A DNA stretch of 6,679 nucleotides from positions 1 through 6,679 of the forward strand of contig JAGLEG010000375.1 in NCBI GenBank assembly GCA_023145185.1, read 5' to 3'. The position numbers and the translations under genes are program-made. The stretch comes from Thermoplasmata archaeon (GTDB taxonomy: Archaea; Thermoplasmatota; Penumbrarchaeia; Penumbrarchaeales; Penumbrarchaeaceae). The notes below the pieces were generated by a model that worked only from the letters and a program-made list of their open reading frames with translations, ran no database searches and was not told the DNA's origin. Positions 6,220 through 6,679 of this stretch are shown here, in pieces; position 1 is the first letter of the stretch, and each line of letters starts with the position of its first letter.

Positions 6220-6679
6220 ATGAGATCGGAATCTGCAGTTTCCACAATATTGGCGATATCATTTGTTCTGGGAGCACTTCTTGTATTCCCGTTAGATACG
6301 TCTGGTGCGGGGGTCGGGATGGACTTCGACCTGAAAGATGCCCACAATTCTTTCTGGGGCGAGGATCCTTTTGATTACTCGGGAATCGCGATTTCAAACA
6401 ACGGTGATGTTAATGGAGATGGTTACGATGACATTGTTATCGGTGCATGGGGGGATGAGGATGGAGGCTTAACTGCAGGTCAGACATACCTGATCCTCGG
6501 AAAGGCATCAGGGTGGAGCGTGGATGCTGGCCTCTCCAATGCGGATGCGTCATTCTGGGGTGAGGATGCGGGAGATTATTCCGGATTTGAGGTAGCAGGA
6601 GCCGGCGATGTCAATGGCGATGGTTACGATGACATTCTGATCGGAGCATATGGAGACGATGATGGTGGTTCAAATGCAG
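6220..6679 (+). CDS. Secreted FG-GAP (integrin-alpha-like) repeat protein, 5' part only
   Basis: The frame is open from ATG 6220 to the window edge, giving 153 residues plus one base; the rest lies outside. Residues 1-31 look like a signal peptide, with R2 and a hydrophobic run from about 8 to 24 ending near TSGAG, so the product is probably exported. Two FG-GAP-type units follow. Each contains SFWGED, DYSG and the calcium-loop pattern GDVNGDGYDDI (D-x-N-G-D-G-x-D-D) at 62-72 and 129-139, then IGAxGD. In the family such units form blades of a calcium-binding beta-propeller, so several more repeats are expected downstream. A weak G-run at 6206-6210 lies 9 nt before the start. Third codon positions are less GC-rich than in nnr (by hand, 24 of the first 48 codons end in G/C, against 36 of 48 in nnr). 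The role, perhaps adhesion or cell-surface structure, is inferred only from fold. Confidence 0.88.
   Translation, partial: MRSESAVSTILAISFVLGALLVFPLDTSGAGVGMDFDLKDAHNSFWGEDPFDYSGIAISNNGDVNGDGYDDIVIGAWGDEDGGLTAGQTYLILGKASGWSVDAGLSNADASFWGEDAGDYSGFEVAGAGDVNGDGYDDILIGAYGDDDGGSNA
6349..6679 (+). repeat. In-frame tandem FG-GAP repeats, 201-bp period
   Basis: Residues 44-86 (bases 6349-6477) align without gaps to residues 111-153 (bases 6550-6678), with 30 of 43 residues identical by hand count. The offset is 67 residues or 201 bp. The best conserved DNA, GGTTACGATGACATT, occurs at 6421-6435 and 6622-6636. The second copy is cut by the window end. Many synonymous differences elsewhere point to an old duplication. 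Confidence 0.85.

Noticed and set aside
6129..6347. 72-codon minus-strand frame upstream of and inside the FG-GAP gene
   Set aside because: It overlaps the promoter and signal peptide of a clear plus-strand gene, and its translation has no recognisable motif.
1..6679. CRISPR arrays, insertion sequences, tRNA or rRNA genes
   Set aside because: No regularly spaced short repeats, transposase-like frame, terminal inverted repeats, or cloverleaf-like sequence were seen in the gaps. The only tandem repeat is the coding FG-GAP unit.

Overview
The window most likely comes from an archaeon, probably a euryarchaeote of the Thermoplasmatota type. This is inferred from gene content and signals, not from a marker gene. 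Each intergenic gap holds AT-rich TATA-like elements and no convincing bacterial -35/-10 pair. Shine-Dalgarno sites of the GGAG type occur. Two long secreted or surface proteins are built from beta-sandwich or FG-GAP modules, and one has a single C-terminal membrane helix with a positively charged cytoplasmic anchor. The DNA is fairly GC-rich, with many G/C third codon positions in the first three genes.

Layout. (1) Bases 1-1716, minus strand: a 3'-truncated multidomain flavoprotein with a [2Fe-2S] domain, a FAD/NAD(P) disulfide-reductase-like core, and a region with two [4Fe-4S] motifs. It resembles the alpha/HcnB-like subunit of amino-acid dehydrogenases. Its reading frame stays open for 572 codons to the window edge. 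(2) Bases 1717-1883: a divergent promoter region. (3) Bases 1884-4478, plus: a large type I surface protein with a TTG start, signal peptide, several beta-sandwich repeats, one membrane helix and a 79-residue cytoplasmic tail. (4) Bases 4485-6080, plus, 6 nt downstream: a fused NAD(P)H-hydrate epimerase/dehydratase (Nnr), probably co-transcribed with the surface gene. (5) Bases 6081-6219: an intergenic promoter region with a TATA box inside a perfect 13-bp palindrome. (6) Bases 6220 to the end, plus: the 5' end of a secreted FG-GAP (integrin-alpha-like) repeat protein that runs out of the window.

How the genes relate. The surface gene and nnr form a tight pair in which the ribosome-binding site of nnr lies in the last codons of the surface gene, so translation may be coupled. 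No functional link between them is obvious: Nnr repairs damaged NADH/NADPH in the cytosol, while the surface protein works outside the cell. The divergent flavoprotein is a redox enzyme whose partner, typically a FAD amino-acid oxidase-like subunit, would be expected beyond base 1. I see no mobile element, CRISPR array, RNA gene or clear defence or biosynthetic system. This is mostly an ordinary archaeal region. The points most worth a second look are the fused cofactor-rich oxidoreductase, the unrecognised surface protein coupled to nnr, and the palindromic promoter.
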